A stretch of DNA of 64,000 nt from JAJCYK01 sp965212195 (GCA_965212195.1 CBDBUW010000015.1:434001-498000), one strand, 5' to 3'; positions 45,630 to 55,307 are shown, counted from the first letter of the stretch. Translations and numbers: made by a program. The notes: generated by a model not told the origin, from the sequence alone.

Positions 45630-46001
45630 ATGACCCACATTCATAATCATCGTTACGTGCTTGCTGTCAAGGATCTCACCCGATCCCTGGTTTATTACAA
45701 TCAGGTTTTAGGTTTTCAAACCTATTTTGAAGGGGGCGGTTGGGGTTTTGTCAAGAGAAATCGATGTATCATAATGCTGGGAGAATGCCCGGAAAGCCCC
45801 GAAGCCCGTGAGCTACTCAATCACAACTACTTTGCCTATATTGAGATAGGTAATGTCCGAAAGTTCTATGAAGAGCTAGTTGCAAAAGGTGCCCATCTGC
45901 TCACCGATGTTGTGGATAAATCCTGGGGTATGCGGGAGTTCGCCCTGGAGACCATCGATGGCCACCGCATTATGTTTGGTGAGGAATTAATTCCTGAATA
46001 A
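45630..46001 (+). CDS. VOC (glyoxalase/bleomycin resistance) family protein
   Basis: 123 residues, one VOC domain: RYVLAVKDLTRSLVYYNQVL at the start, EGGGWGFVKRNRCIIML in the middle and MREFALETIDGHRIMFGE at the end, where Glu could be a metal ligand. Such proteins are often dioxygenases, isomerases or antibiotic-binding proteins. The TAA stop overlaps the next ATG (TAATG), implying coupled translation. Confidence 0.82.
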   Translation: MTHIHNHRYVLAVKDLTRSLVYYNQVLGFQTYFEGGGWGFVKRNRCIIMLGECPESPEARELLNHNYFAYIEIGNVRKFYEELVAKGAHLLTDVVDKSWGMREFALETIDGHRIMFGEELIPE

Positions 46002-46543
46002 TGCCCAAAGAATTGGAAACAACCCGTTTACTTCTAAAAGAAGTCACTGAGGACCATTTGCCCCTGTTCTTTGAACTGCATTCTTATCCGGAGGTTGATA
46101 AATTCAACACCCTGGGGATCCCCTCCGATTTACAAACTACTCAACAGATCCTGCGGCCGGCAATGGAGGATCAACTTCAAGAAACACGATCCAAATATTG
46201 CTGGGCGGTTTTTCGAAAAGAGGATTATGCTTTTATAGGAGAAATGGGCTTTAGCGTTTCAGGCCCCAAATACCGGCGAGGGGAGATGCACTATTTACTG
46301 ATACCTGATCACTGGGGAAAAGGCTATGCCACGGAACTGGTTAAGAGGATTATTGCATTTGGATTCGATGACCTGCATCTTCATAGGGTGGAGGCTGGGG
46401 TGGCTACAGAAAATGTGGCTTCCATCCGGGTACTGGAAAAAGCGGGTATGACCCGCGAAGGGTGTCATCGGCAAATCCTCCCCATTCGTGGCCGTTGGGT
46501 GGATAATTATCATTACGCTATATTAGAATCAGATCCCAGATAA
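46001..46543 (+). CDS. GNAT-family N-acetyltransferase (RimJ/RimL-like)
   Basis: 180 residues. Family features: ETTRLLLKEVTEDHLPLFFELH at the N-terminus, RGEMHYLLIPDHWGKGYATEL with the acetyl-CoA loop WGKGYA (about 103-108), and ENVASIRVLEKAGMTREGC. This branch acetylates ribosomal proteins, antibiotics or other amines. It overlaps both neighbours by one base (TAATG at each end). Confidence 0.87.
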   Translation: MPKELETTRLLLKEVTEDHLPLFFELHSYPEVDKFNTLGIPSDLQTTQQILRPAMEDQLQETRSKYCWAVFRKEDYAFIGEMGFSVSGPKYRRGEMHYLLIPDHWGKGYATELVKRIIAFGFDDLHLHRVEAGVATENVASIRVLEKAGMTREGCHRQILPIRGRWVDNYHYAILESDPR

Positions 46544-47019
46544 TGAAACCACTAGCTTTCATCCTCCTTATGGGGGTACTATGGTGCTGCCAACCCCCTG
46601 CGCGAGAAGAAATCTTCTCTCCCGAACTGGTGATCGAGGAAGTAACTGAAATGTTGCACCAGTATCACCAAGCCATGGAGGAGGGTGGCCTGGAAACAGA
46701 ATTTGATTACCTGGATGATAGTGATGATTTTTTCTGGGTGCCCCCCGGATATAAATCAGCACTGGATTTTGACAGTGTGGCCACAATTCTGAGGGCCAAT
46801 GACAAATCCATCCACAAGATAGTGCTTACCTGGGACAGCCTTCATGTTACCCCATTGCGGTCCGATCTGGCACAATATTATGGAACAATAAATTCCATTG
46901 TGATAGATACGACACGAGTGACTACTAAATCACTGCTTATCGAAACGGGGCTAGTCATTAAAAGGGCCGACGGATGGAAATTGCTAAGCGGACAGAGTGC
47001 CCATTTCCCAAAAGAATAA
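46543..47019 (+). CDS. NTF2/SnoaL-like lipoprotein
   Basis: 158 residues with a lipobox-type start (LLMGVLWCCQPP). The mature part resembles nuclear-transport-factor-2-like domains (helix VTEMLHQYHQAMEEGG, then SDDFFWVPPGYKSALDFDSV and the strand VIKRADGWKLLSGQSAHF). Role unknown. It is the only exported member of this operon. Starts and ends in TAATG overlaps. Confidence 0.75.
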   Translation: MKPLAFILLMGVLWCCQPPAREEIFSPELVIEEVTEMLHQYHQAMEEGGLETEFDYLDDSDDFFWVPPGYKSALDFDSVATILRANDKSIHKIVLTWDSLHVTPLRSDLAQYYGTINSIVIDTTRVTTKSLLIETGLVIKRADGWKLLSGQSAHFPKE

Positions 47020-47465
47020 TGCGATACGTTCACACCAATATCATCAGTAAGGACTGGAAAAAGCTAGCAGCTTTTTATCAAACGGTGTTTGAATGTCAAC
47101 CTGTACCCCCACAGCGGGCACAAGCTGGGACCTGGTTGTCGCAGGGTACCGGGGTAAAAAATGCCAGCCTGGAGGGTATTCACTTGAGGCTTCCTGGATA
47201 CGGACCACAGGGACCTACCCTGGAGATCTACAGCTATGATCGGATGTTGGAAAGGCCTGGTGATTCCGCAGCTAACAAACAAGGTCTGGGCCATTTAGCT
47301 TTCGAAGTGGATGATGTAGCCTCGCTATTGGACCGACTGATTGAACAGGGTGGAAAAGCTGTGGGGCAGGTAACCACACATACCATTCCCGGTCAAGGAA
47401 AGATAACCTTTGTATATTGCGCCGACCCGGAAGACAACATCATTGAACTTCAGCACTGGCACTAA
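47019..47465 (+). CDS. VOC family protein
   Basis: 148 residues from ATG 47019, chosen because it makes the same TAATG overlap as the two genes before it; an in-frame start at 46974 would overlap the lipoprotein gene more. VOC features: RYVHTNIISKDWKKLAAFYQ, then GLGHLAFEVDDVASLLDRL with a likely His metal ligand, and FVYCADPEDNIIELQHW with Glu. Likely a lactoylglutathione-lyase-like or dioxygenase-like enzyme of unknown substrate. Confidence 0.85.
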   Translation: MRYVHTNIISKDWKKLAAFYQTVFECQPVPPQRAQAGTWLSQGTGVKNASLEGIHLRLPGYGPQGPTLEIYSYDRMLERPGDSAANKQGLGHLAFEVDDVASLLDRLIEQGGKAVGQVTTHTIPGQGKITFVYCADPEDNIIELQHWH

Positions 47466-47476
47466 AAATCTTTAAA

Positions 47477-47917
47477 ATGGTTGATGTTTTAACTGAAATA
47501 ACCATTAACAGATCTGTAGAGATTGTTTCCGCCTACGCGGCAGATCCCGATAATGCACCTGCATGGTACGACAACATTTCCTCTGCCCGCTGGATCTCCA
47601 GTAAACCCCTGCAGATAGGATCTCAGATTGCTTTTGAAGCGCAATTTTTGGGACGAAAGCTTTCATATACCTATGAAGTAGTAGGGTACGAGCCGGGTAA
47701 CAGTATGGTCATGCAAACAGCCGAAGGTCCATTTCCTATGCGCACAGCTTATAACTGGGAAGCTCTTGATCATGACAAAACCCATATGACCTTGCGTAAT
47801 ACCGGCCAACCTTCAGGCTTTTCTAAATTGGTCGCACCTCTGATGGCTATTATGATGAAAAAAGCCAATCGCAAGGACTTAAAAAAGCTAAAGGCCATTC
47901 TCGAAGAGGAGCACTGA
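47477..47917 (+). CDS. SRPBCC-family (START-like) protein
   Basis: 146 residues, one START/Bet v1-like hydrophobic-ligand-binding domain: VLTEITINRSVEIVSAYAADP at the start, PLQIGSQIAFEAQFLGRKL in the middle, and a long C-terminal helix (MAIMMKKANRKDLKKLKAIL). Members bind or modify lipids, polyketides or plant-hormone-like ligands. Last gene of the operon; a hairpin follows. Confidence 0.83.
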   Translation: MVDVLTEITINRSVEIVSAYAADPDNAPAWYDNISSARWISSKPLQIGSQIAFEAQFLGRKLSYTYEVVGYEPGNSMVMQTAEGPFPMRTAYNWEALDHDKTHMTLRNTGQPSGFSKLVAPLMAIMMKKANRKDLKKLKAILEEEH

Positions 47918-47938
47918 AATATGGAAATGGTCTTTCAT

Positions 47939-47968
47939 CATCAGAGTCCTTTTCAAGTGACTCTGATG
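47939..47968. terminator. hairpin, possible bidirectional terminator
   Basis: Perfect 10-bp inverted repeat CATCAGAGTC/GACTCTGATG with a 10-base loop that can pair further. It lies in the 97-base gap between the SRPBCC gene and the convergent amidase gene. No T-run follows, so termination is uncertain. A third partial copy (GACTCTGATA) lies at 47981. Confidence 0.4.
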
Positions 47969-48014
47969 GGGGCTTAGTGAGACTCTGATATGGTCGAAAT
48001 GATTATTAATTTTG

Positions 48015-49628
48015 TTACGGCAACTCCAAACTCGCCGGCATCTGCGGTAATCTTCTAGGGCCCCGTGCCTGTTCAAACGCATAAGCCATGGCTATCAACT
48101 CAGGCTCCCGGTAAGCAGTGGAAAACATACTGATCCCTACGGGTAACCCATGCACATAGCCAGCGGTTAAGGTTATATTGGGATACCCCGCCCGCGCTGC
48201 TGCAGAAGAACTTCCTCCGCCAAAATGATCTCCATTGATGACATCGATAGGCCATGCCGGTCCTCCGGTGGGAGCAATGATAGCGTCCAAATTGTGCTCG
48301 GCCAGCGTGGCATCGATTCCCTCCTCACGAGAAAGCCGCAAAACTTTTTCCAGTGCTTCCTTATACTCAGACTCGTTTAAGTCCCCCTTCTCTTGTGATT
48401 TCAATAGAATCTCCTGTTCAAAATAAGGCATTGAGTTATTACGGTTGGTTTCATTGAAATCAATAATCTCCTGTAGGGACTTGACAGGAGCCCCATCCCC
48501 CAGTGAGGCCAGGTACTTATTAATACCCTCCTTAAATTCGTACAAGAGCACATCATATCCCGCACTTCCGTACTCACGACTGGTCTTTATATCAGCAGGA
48601 TCCACTATCTCCGCACCCGCGGATTTTAGGATCTCAAAAGCACCTTCCATTACCGCATCAACTTTTTCATGAAATCCCATGGCATTGCGCATTACTCCCA
48701 GTCTTTTGCCTTGTAATCCGTTGGTATCTAGGAATTGACGGTAATCCGAATGTGCTGTCCCTTCCTGAGTGCGAGGATCGTCAGTATCAATGCCCGTTAA
48801 AGGACCCAACAAGGCCACGGCATCTTCCATGGTACGGGCCATGGGGCCTGCGGTGTCCTGAGTATGACTGATAGGAATTATTCCGGTACGACTCCATAAG
48901 CCAACCGTGGGTTTGATCCCTACAATACCGTTTGCTGAAGAGGGGCATACAATGGAACCGTTAGTCTCAGTGCCGATAGTAATAGCACAAAGATTAGCAG
49001 AAACGGCTGCGCCGCTGCCGGAGCTGGAGCCACAGGGGTTGCGATCCAAGGCATAAGGGTTGCGGGTTTGACGACCACGGCCACTCCACCCACTGCTGGA
49101 CCGCTCGGAACGAAAATTGGCCCACTCACTGAGGTTGGTCTTTCCTAGTAACACGGCACCAGCCTCTCGAAGCTTTTTCACAATAAAGGCATCTTGGGGG
49201 GCCTTCGAACCCATTAAAGCCAATGAGCCGGCCGTTGTCATCATTTTATCGCCGGTATTTATATTATCCTTTATCATGATGGGTATGCCGTGGAGAGGCC
49301 CCCTCACCTTGCCTTCAGCTCGTTCTGCATCTAATTGATCGGCGATAGTCAGTGCCTCGGGATTTGCCTCAATCACGGAATTTAACTTACCCTCATCTAC
49401 CTCTTTGATCCGTTTTAGGTACATCTCAGCAATGCTGCGTGCACTTTGAGTGCCATCTTCCATGGCCTGCTGTAATTTGGCTACCGTATATTCTTCTAGC
49501 TCGAAAGCTTGCGGTGTTGAGGATGTTTCCAATTCAAGCTCCCTGGTTTCAGGTGAGCAAGAGGAGAACCCAATGGAGGTCAATACAGAACCCAAAGCAC
49601 TGTACTGCAGAAAATTTCTTCTTTTCAT
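48015..49628 (-). CDS. amidase-signature family protein, exported
   Basis: 537 residues when started at 49628, where MKRRNFLQYSALGSVLTS begins a twin-arginine-like signal with a following Cys; upstream in-frame codons are rejected as they precede this signal. Amidase signature Ser-cisSer-Lys triad: Lys120 in IMIKDN, the glycine/serine-rich CGSSSGSGAAV and GTETNGSIVCPS. Family members hydrolyse amides, from glutamyl-tRNA to nylon oligomers; the exported form suggests a periplasmic substrate. No GatB/GatC genes are nearby, so it is not the tRNA amidotransferase. Confidence 0.9.
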   Translation of the reverse strand: MKRRNFLQYSALGSVLTSIGFSSCSPETRELELETSSTPQAFELEEYTVAKLQQAMEDGTQSARSIAEMYLKRIKEVDEGKLNSVIEANPEALTIADQLDAERAEGKVRGPLHGIPIMIKDNINTGDKMMTTAGSLALMGSKAPQDAFIVKKLREAGAVLLGKTNLSEWANFRSERSSSGWSGRGRQTRNPYALDRNPCGSSSGSGAAVSANLCAITIGTETNGSIVCPSSANGIVGIKPTVGLWSRTGIIPISHTQDTAGPMARTMEDAVALLGPLTGIDTDDPRTQEGTAHSDYRQFLDTNGLQGKRLGVMRNAMGFHEKVDAVMEGAFEILKSAGAEIVDPADIKTSREYGSAGYDVLLYEFKEGINKYLASLGDGAPVKSLQEIIDFNETNRNNSMPYFEQEILLKSQEKGDLNESEYKEALEKVLRLSREEGIDATLAEHNLDAIIAPTGGPAWPIDVINGDHFGGGSSSAAARAGYPNITLTAGYVHGLPVGISMFSTAYREPELIAMAYAFEQARGPRRLPQMPASLELP

Positions 49629-49689
49629 ATCACTTTTGATTTGCATATAAGATCGCAAACGGTGGCGAACTTCACAAATTTGTGCAAGA

Positions 49690-50145
49690 TCAACAGAATT
49701 GGTGTATGAGGTAATTTCGCCCCCGGAAATTAAAAGGAGTATCCCCTGCCGCATGCTTAAATTGCAAACCCAGAGGTGAGGCTGGAGATATGGCCATAAA
49801 ACTGGTCTGGCCCAGGGGTAGCTCACCAGCTGCGATGGACAAATAAAAATAACCTTGATCTGTATCCAAAAATGAACCCAGATCAATTTTGCTGCCATGG
49901 GTAGATATGCTGATTTGGTGTAGAACCCTTTCTAATTTAAGGACCTGTTGCAATTGCAATTGGTACTTTTCCTTTTCCAAATGTAACATGGCTTGAGCAG
50001 TTTCGTACTTATCACCCATGCTGCTCTTAGTCTCGGCGGATTGCCCGGTCTGCCTAATGCTTTGTTGCAAAATACCTATCCTCTGCTGTACCCATAGCAC
50101 ACATTGATCATGGGCTTGCTCTTTTAACTTTAGCAACTTGCTCAT
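49690..50145 (-). CDS. GreA/GreB-like domain protein
   Basis: 151 residues. The N-terminal half is a helical coiled coil with SSMGDKYETAQAMLHLEKEK, and the C-terminal half has the strand pattern of the GreA/GreB C-terminal domain (LGSFLDTDQGYFYLSI, then FMAISPASPLGLQFK). Conserved in many Bacteroidota next to unrelated genes; whether it acts on RNA polymerase as Gre factors do is not shown. The stop/start spacing to the upstream aminotransferase gene is five bases, suggesting one transcript. Confidence 0.7.
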   Translation of the reverse strand: MSKLLKLKEQAHDQCVLWVQQRIGILQQSIRQTGQSAETKSSMGDKYETAQAMLHLEKEKYQLQLQQVLKLERVLHQISISTHGSKIDLGSFLDTDQGYFYLSIAAGELPLGQTSFMAISPASPLGLQFKHAAGDTPFNFRGRNYLIHQFC

Positions 50146-50150
50146 AATTG

Positions 50151-51347
50151 CTAGATGTGGTCCTTTATATAACTAACAAATTGCCGGATCTCATTCTCAT
50201 CATTGTAATAATGAACTGAGGCTCTGATCATTTCACCCAGTCCACGATCCTGCATATCCAATAAAGTTCCTTCGGGTACGATCAGTGAAGTGTTGAAACC
50301 AGCTTTACCTAAGCGAAGCTTCATTCTTTTGGAATCGAAAGGGCCTTTAAAACTGACTATTCCGGACTTAACCCTACCCAAATCATGAACGGAAACATCA
50401 GGGATCTGCTTCAGACTGGTTCGTAATAGATCAGCTAGATATTGAATTCGTTGCCAAATCCGGTCCATACCCAACGAGGAAGCATAGGCTATGGCTTCCG
50501 ACAGTCCTAATACCCCCGCCAGGTTGAACTCCCAATTTTCAAAACGTCGAGCATCGGGGCGAATGCGGTAACTGGTAGGTGTGTCCCAGGTTGCTCCGTG
50601 AAGGTCTAAAAGCACTGGCTCTAGCGCTGGTAAAATACGCTCGTTGACATATAGAAAGCCTACTCCACGAGGTCCCCTCAGAAATTTACGGCTAGTGGCT
50701 GAAAGAAAATCACAGCCTATCTCTTTTACATTCAGGGGCATCTGGCCGGCGCTCTGACAAGCATCCAGCAAGTACCAGATGCCATACTTTCTAGCTATGC
50801 TACCAATTTCAGCGGCAGGATTCACCAAACCGCCGTTAGTAGGGATGTGGGTTATGGCGATCAATCTAACCCTGGGTTGGATGATTGACTCCAATGCCTG
50901 TACATCTACTTCCCCAAACTCATTGTTAGGTATAGGTTTAATCTCCACTTCCAGGCGCTTCTGCATTTGTAAAAATGCGATGTAATTACTGGCATACTCC
51001 GCCCGGGATGTTAATATAATGTCTCCGGGCTGCCAGGGGATGGAAAGAAATGCCTGTTGCCAAGCCACCGTAGCGTTTTCCATAATGGCTACTTCCCTGG
51101 AATTACATTGCAAGTGATCGGCAATATTCTGGTAAGTATCTTCAATCTGCTGTCTATATTCAATCGCCGTTTCGTAACCTCCATATCGGAGTTCATGATC
51201 CAGGTATTCACTAACTTTTTGTGCCACCTGGATATTCATTAAGGAAGCGCCGGCATTGTTGAAATGTACTACGTTTTGAACCCCAGGGGTGTCTTTTCTT
51301 ATCAGTTCCAATTCTTGAGCTGAGAGGGGATTACTGCTATCCGGCAT
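50151..51347 (-). CDS. class V PLP-dependent aminotransferase
   Basis: 398 residues of the NifS/selenocysteine-lyase-like fold type I family. The PLP-binding Lys lies in SATSRKFLRGPRGVGFLY near residue 222; DACQSAGQMP supplies the Asp that contacts the cofactor ring. N-terminal VVHFNNAGASLMN matches the family. Cysteine desulfurase, kynureninase-like or isopenicillin-epimerase-like activity are possible; the substrate is not evident. It probably shares a transcript with the GreA-like gene downstream. Confidence 0.87.
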   Translation of the reverse strand: MPDSSNPLSAQELELIRKDTPGVQNVVHFNNAGASLMNIQVAQKVSEYLDHELRYGGYETAIEYRQQIEDTYQNIADHLQCNSREVAIMENATVAWQQAFLSIPWQPGDIILTSRAEYASNYIAFLQMQKRLEVEIKPIPNNEFGEVDVQALESIIQPRVRLIAITHIPTNGGLVNPAAEIGSIARKYGIWYLLDACQSAGQMPLNVKEIGCDFLSATSRKFLRGPRGVGFLYVNERILPALEPVLLDLHGATWDTPTSYRIRPDARRFENWEFNLAGVLGLSEAIAYASSLGMDRIWQRIQYLADLLRTSLKQIPDVSVHDLGRVKSGIVSFKGPFDSKRMKLRLGKAGFNTSLIVPEGTLLDMQDRGLGEMIRASVHYYNDENEIRQFVSYIKDHI

Positions 51348-51384
51348 GAAAACTAAAATGTCAATTGAGATAGAAAGATAGCAT

Positions 51385-51413
51385 AAAAAAAGACTCTCCG
51401 AAGAGAGCCTTAA
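51385..51413 (-). terminator. rho-independent terminator with TTCG loop
   Basis: On the minus strand: GGCTCTC, loop TTCG, GAGAGTC, then seven T. The stem contains one G-T pair and a stable tetraloop. It lies 24 bases past the stop of the 143-residue gene starting at 51868 and so ends that transcript. Confidence 0.8.
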
Positions 51414-51436
51414 TCCAACTGGTAATAATAAGTGGT

Positions 51437-51868
51437 TTAGGAAGACGATTTTAGCAGTGATTTTCTAACCTTCATCATCTTCTCATGGGTTACGACGTCT
51501 TTATAGTTAATATCTTCCTGTAAACCCACTCTTAAACTCTTGACATAGTAATCCAATGCTTTTTCCGGAAGATTATTCAAGTTGTAGTAATCTCCCATTA
51601 CAGCTAAGTTGTAGGGGGTTTCCTTGATATCCAGAGATTTCTGCAGCCAGGTCTTGGCTTCCGCAAGATTCACTTTTTTACGGATACAACGATCAGCTGA
51701 ATTAGCAAAGGTGTACCAATCGTCCGGCGCAGCTTCCTCAACCGCTTGCCTGGCCTTAATGGTGGTTTTATTATTATCGGTCTTGTTACCCGCAAAAGTT
51801 CCGACACTCAAAAAAAGTGTGGCCAGTGCCAACGTCAACATTCTTACACTTTTGGTCCTGTAATTCAT
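51437..51868 (-). CDS. exported TPR-like small protein
   Basis: 143 residues with a signal peptide (ending TFAGN, about 27). The mature part is helical and contains one or two TPR-like units (AEAKTWLQKSLDIKETPYNLAVMGDYY, then NLPEKALDYYVKSLRVG). Function unknown. It stands alone with its own terminator. Confidence 0.72.
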   Translation of the reverse strand: MNYRTKSVRMLTLALATLFLSVGTFAGNKTDNNKTTIKARQAVEEAAPDDWYTFANSADRCIRKKVNLAEAKTWLQKSLDIKETPYNLAVMGDYYNLNNLPEKALDYYVKSLRVGLQEDINYKDVVTHEKMMKVRKSLLKSSS

Positions 51869-52077
51869 GGTAAATGAGATTTAATTATGATTTGTTTCTT
51901 AATGGTGCCTAGCTAAAGGCCAAAATTGGTACCAGAAAAAGTCCCTCTCTCATGTTATTGATTATCAGATTTTTACAAGAAGAGTAACCCAATTTAGGGG
52001 ATAGCATTTATGTTCGCTAATGCGACAGAATTGCCCAAAAGTGGACAAATAACCTTTTTTTGTGAAAAACGTTGGAG

Positions 52078-54609
52078 CTAAATTTCGGAACGTAATACTT
52101 CCAGTGGAGGCTTACTTAAAACACCCTTACTGTTGAGTAATCCGATGAGCATGGTGACTCCGGTTATGATTACGTATACCATCAATAGCGGCCACAGGCT
52201 CGGTACAAAAGTAGAGTCGAAACTGAAATAGGCCAAAGCCCAGGTTGAGGCCAATGATAGCAGCAAGCCGACAGCTGAAGCCAAACTACCCAGGAAAAAA
52301 TATTCCAGGGCATTGATAGCCATGATTTGATTTTTTTGTGCTCCCAACGTACGCAGCAAAACGCTTTCTTTGATACGCTGAAACTTACTGATGATCACGG
52401 AACTGATCAGAACGATCAGCCCTGTGAGAATGCTGAATAAGGCCATGAAACGGATCACAAATGCCACCTTGTCCAGGATTTCGTTTACCGTTGATAAGAT
52501 CAAATTAAGGTCAATTATAGAAATGTTCGGGAATTGTGAAACCACCGCTCTTTGAAAATCGGCAGATTTCTCTGGTGATTTCACCTTGGTCATTAAAACG
52601 TGGAACTGAGGAGCTTCTTCCAATACCCCTTTAGGAAATACTACCAGAAAATTGGTTTGCACCCGGTTCCACTCCACCTTTCTAAAGCTTCCTACTACGG
52701 TTTTGATGGGTGCGCCTTGCACGTTGAAGAGCAGCTCGTCCCCTAATGAAACTTTCATGTTTTCAGCAAAGCCCTGGTCCATAGATACAAAAATGGTGTC
52801 CCTGTTCTCCATTGCGGTTGAATCCCAAGTACCCTCTGCCAGTTTCTCTGAATCAATGAGGTGGTCCCGGTATGTTACCCGATACTCCCGGTTATATGCC
52901 CATTGCGGATAAGCGATGGTGGTGTCCTCCACCGCATCAGATTTGGTATGGCCATTTACCTCCATCAATTGCATGGTCACGATAGGTACTTCCTGAATCA
53001 AAGGAAGATCGTGTGCGGTTGCCAGTTGTGAAACAGCTGCTGTTTGCTCCGTTTGAATATCGAAGAGTACCATATTGGGTTGATCTCCACGTGATGAAAA
53101 AGACACCTGAGAGATGAGCAACTGCTGTACAAAATACAAGGTGGCTATTAATGCCGTACCCAGGCCTATGGATACGATCAAAATCAATGTCTGATTTTGT
53201 GGACGATACAAGTTTGCCAAGCTTTGTCTCCAAATAAAATTCCAATTTGTGGGAAAAAATTTGCGAATAGCCCAAGTGATCAATTTTGCTACCAAGCTCA
53301 ATATGGCAAAAGCAGCAAGCAAGGCCAGGGTAAACACTAGAGCGTCGCCCCAATCACCAATACCTTGCCAATAACTGAAAGCCAGGACGAATCCAAATAT
53401 GCCCACATAAATAGTCCAAAGTAAAGGGTCGCGGTCACCTGCAGATTCATATCCAGCCCTCAAAACTCTTAGTGGGGAGATCCTTCGGACCTTGATTAAC
53501 GGTACCAGCGCGAACAGGATACTGATGGTCAGGCCAATAACTATCCCATTGAATATAGCCTGCCAACTGATAGACAAACTCACCTCCAGGGGTAGAAAAT
53601 CGCTGAATACCGTAGGAAGCAACAATTGAAGGGCGCTGCCCCCAACCGCTCCAATCACGGAACCCAAAAAGCCCATCACCATGATTTGGCAAAGATAGAT
53701 CCACAAAGCCTGAGGCCCTTTAGCTCCTATGCACCGAAGTACCGCCACCGTGTCCAATTTTTCCTTTACGTAGATATGAACGGAACTGGCTACTCCTATG
53801 CACCCTAGCAGTAAAGCAGCAAAAGCCACAAAACTTAAGAACTTAGTGAGATTTTCGAAGGTTTCACCCAATCCCTCCTTGGTAGATTGTACGGTGTCAA
53901 TATCAATATCTTCTTTTTCCAGGCGGGGCCTAACCGCCTCCATAACAGCTCCCACTTGGGAGGGATCGTCGAATTTAAAAAACCGGCTATAACGAATTCG
54001 ACTTCCTTTCTTAATTAATCCAGTGGACTCCAGATACTGCAGTGGGATGTACACTGGAGGGGCAACTGTTGCTGTAATACCAGTTTGACTAGGAGCATCC
54101 AACACACTACCGGAAATTCCAAACCCCAAAGCTCCCACTCTTATGGAATCACCGGTACTACTGGAAAATTGCAGTAGTAATGTCCGGTCTACCAAGGCTT
54201 GTTTTGATTCCTGGAACCGCCTGGAGGCCTGGGGAGGGTCGGTATCGATTTCACCGTAGTACGGAAAATTGCCTTTGATCGCCCTTACATCTACCAGCCG
54301 GGTTCCCTGGGACTTAGGGAAAAATACCATAGATGCAAAGCTTACCTGACTGCTTTGTTCCCCCCCTATAGAATCTATGATGGCCAGGATATCGGGGGGA
54401 AATTGCCTATTGCTGTTCAACACCAGGTCCGCTCCAATGATAGTACGGGCTTGTTCATCAATGTCTTGCTGTAGGTTATCGCTAAAGGTTTGAATAGCCA
54501 CCAGTGCCGCTACCCCCAGAATGATGGAGGATATAAAAAGGAACAACCGGGAACGGCTGCGGCGACTATCCCGCCAGGCCATTTTTAACAACCAGGTAAA
54601 ATCCTTCAT
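52078..54609 (-). CDS. ABC transporter permease, FtsX/MacB-type (YbbP-like)
   Basis: 843 residues. Layout of a large FtsX-family permease: an N-terminal helix (about 18-38), a long periplasmic domain (about 45-240), four helices (about 255-390), several more (about 400-470), a second periplasmic part and four final helices (about 720-835). This matches E. coli YbbP. It pairs with the ATPase 11 bases upstream in transcription order. Such systems move lipids or hydrophobic molecules across the envelope; the YbbAP substrate is not known. Confidence 0.88.
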   Translation of the reverse strand: MKDFTWLLKMAWRDSRRSRSRLFLFISSIILGVAALVAIQTFSDNLQQDIDEQARTIIGADLVLNSNRQFPPDILAIIDSIGGEQSSQVSFASMVFFPKSQGTRLVDVRAIKGNFPYYGEIDTDPPQASRRFQESKQALVDRTLLLQFSSSTGDSIRVGALGFGISGSVLDAPSQTGITATVAPPVYIPLQYLESTGLIKKGSRIRYSRFFKFDDPSQVGAVMEAVRPRLEKEDIDIDTVQSTKEGLGETFENLTKFLSFVAFAALLLGCIGVASSVHIYVKEKLDTVAVLRCIGAKGPQALWIYLCQIMVMGFLGSVIGAVGGSALQLLLPTVFSDFLPLEVSLSISWQAIFNGIVIGLTISILFALVPLIKVRRISPLRVLRAGYESAGDRDPLLWTIYVGIFGFVLAFSYWQGIGDWGDALVFTLALLAAFAILSLVAKLITWAIRKFFPTNWNFIWRQSLANLYRPQNQTLILIVSIGLGTALIATLYFVQQLLISQVSFSSRGDQPNMVLFDIQTEQTAAVSQLATAHDLPLIQEVPIVTMQLMEVNGHTKSDAVEDTTIAYPQWAYNREYRVTYRDHLIDSEKLAEGTWDSTAMENRDTIFVSMDQGFAENMKVSLGDELLFNVQGAPIKTVVGSFRKVEWNRVQTNFLVVFPKGVLEEAPQFHVLMTKVKSPEKSADFQRAVVSQFPNISIIDLNLILSTVNEILDKVAFVIRFMALFSILTGLIVLISSVIISKFQRIKESVLLRTLGAQKNQIMAINALEYFFLGSLASAVGLLLSLASTWALAYFSFDSTFVPSLWPLLMVYVIITGVTMLIGLLNSKGVLSKPPLEVLRSEI

Positions 54610-54620
54610 GGTATTCTTTT

Positions 54621-55307
54621 TTAAGCTACGTTAAGCTGATCGGCCACAATTTTTCCCCCTTTTAGTCTAATGACCCGCTGGGTTCTTTGGGCAAGTTCCA
54701 GATCATGGGTAACCAGCACCAAGGTGGTCCCGGCTTCCTTATTGAGATCAAAGATCAAATTCACCACCTTTTCACTGGTTTCCTCGTCGAGATTGCCAGT
54801 AGGTTCATCGGCGAACAGAATCTTGGGATTGTTTGAGAAGGCTCTTGCCAAACTCACACGCTGTTGTTCACCGCCCGACAGTTGGGTAGGATAATGATGA
54901 TGTCTTTCCGCCAGTCCTACCTTGGCTAGTAGGTCCATGGCTTTAGACTTGGCTCCTGCTATCTTGTTCAGTTCCATGGGGATCATGACATTTTCCAGAG
55001 CTGTCAGAGTGGGGATCAACTGGAAATTCTGAAAAATAAATCCCACGGTCTGATTGCGCAGGGCTGCCCTCTGGTCTTCATTCAACTTATGTAATTCATG
55101 TCCGTCCAGTGAAACCCATCCAGTGGTGGGGCTATCCAGACCTGCACAAAGACCTAAAAGTGTGGTTTTACCGCTACCGGAAGGACCAACAATGGCGAAG
55201 GTCGCTCCTTTTTCAATGGTAAAACTAACCGCATCAAGTACCGTTAAAGTGTTGGGACCGTTCTTGTAGGTCTTGGTCAGATTATGCACGTCCAGAATAT
55301 TACTCAT
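54621..55307 (-). CDS. ABC transporter ATP-binding protein (YbbA/LolD type)
   Basis: 228 residues. Walker A is GPSGSGKTTL (about 39-48), the signature is LSGGEQQRVSLARAF (about 143-157), Walker B is ILFADEPTGNLD (about 162-173). It is the partner of the downstream FtsX-type permease. LolD, MacB-type and FtsE-type ATPases are relatives; the adjacent TesA-like gene on the other strand recalls the E. coli ybbA-ybbP-tesA group, so the YbbA assignment is favoured. Confidence 0.9.
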   Translation of the reverse strand: MSNILDVHNLTKTYKNGPNTLTVLDAVSFTIEKGATFAIVGPSGSGKTTLLGLCAGLDSPTTGWVSLDGHELHKLNEDQRAALRNQTVGFIFQNFQLIPTLTALENVMIPMELNKIAGAKSKAMDLLAKVGLAERHHHYPTQLSGGEQQRVSLARAFSNNPKILFADEPTGNLDEETSEKVVNLIFDLNKEAGTTLVLVTHDLELAQRTQRVIRLKGGKIVADQLNVA

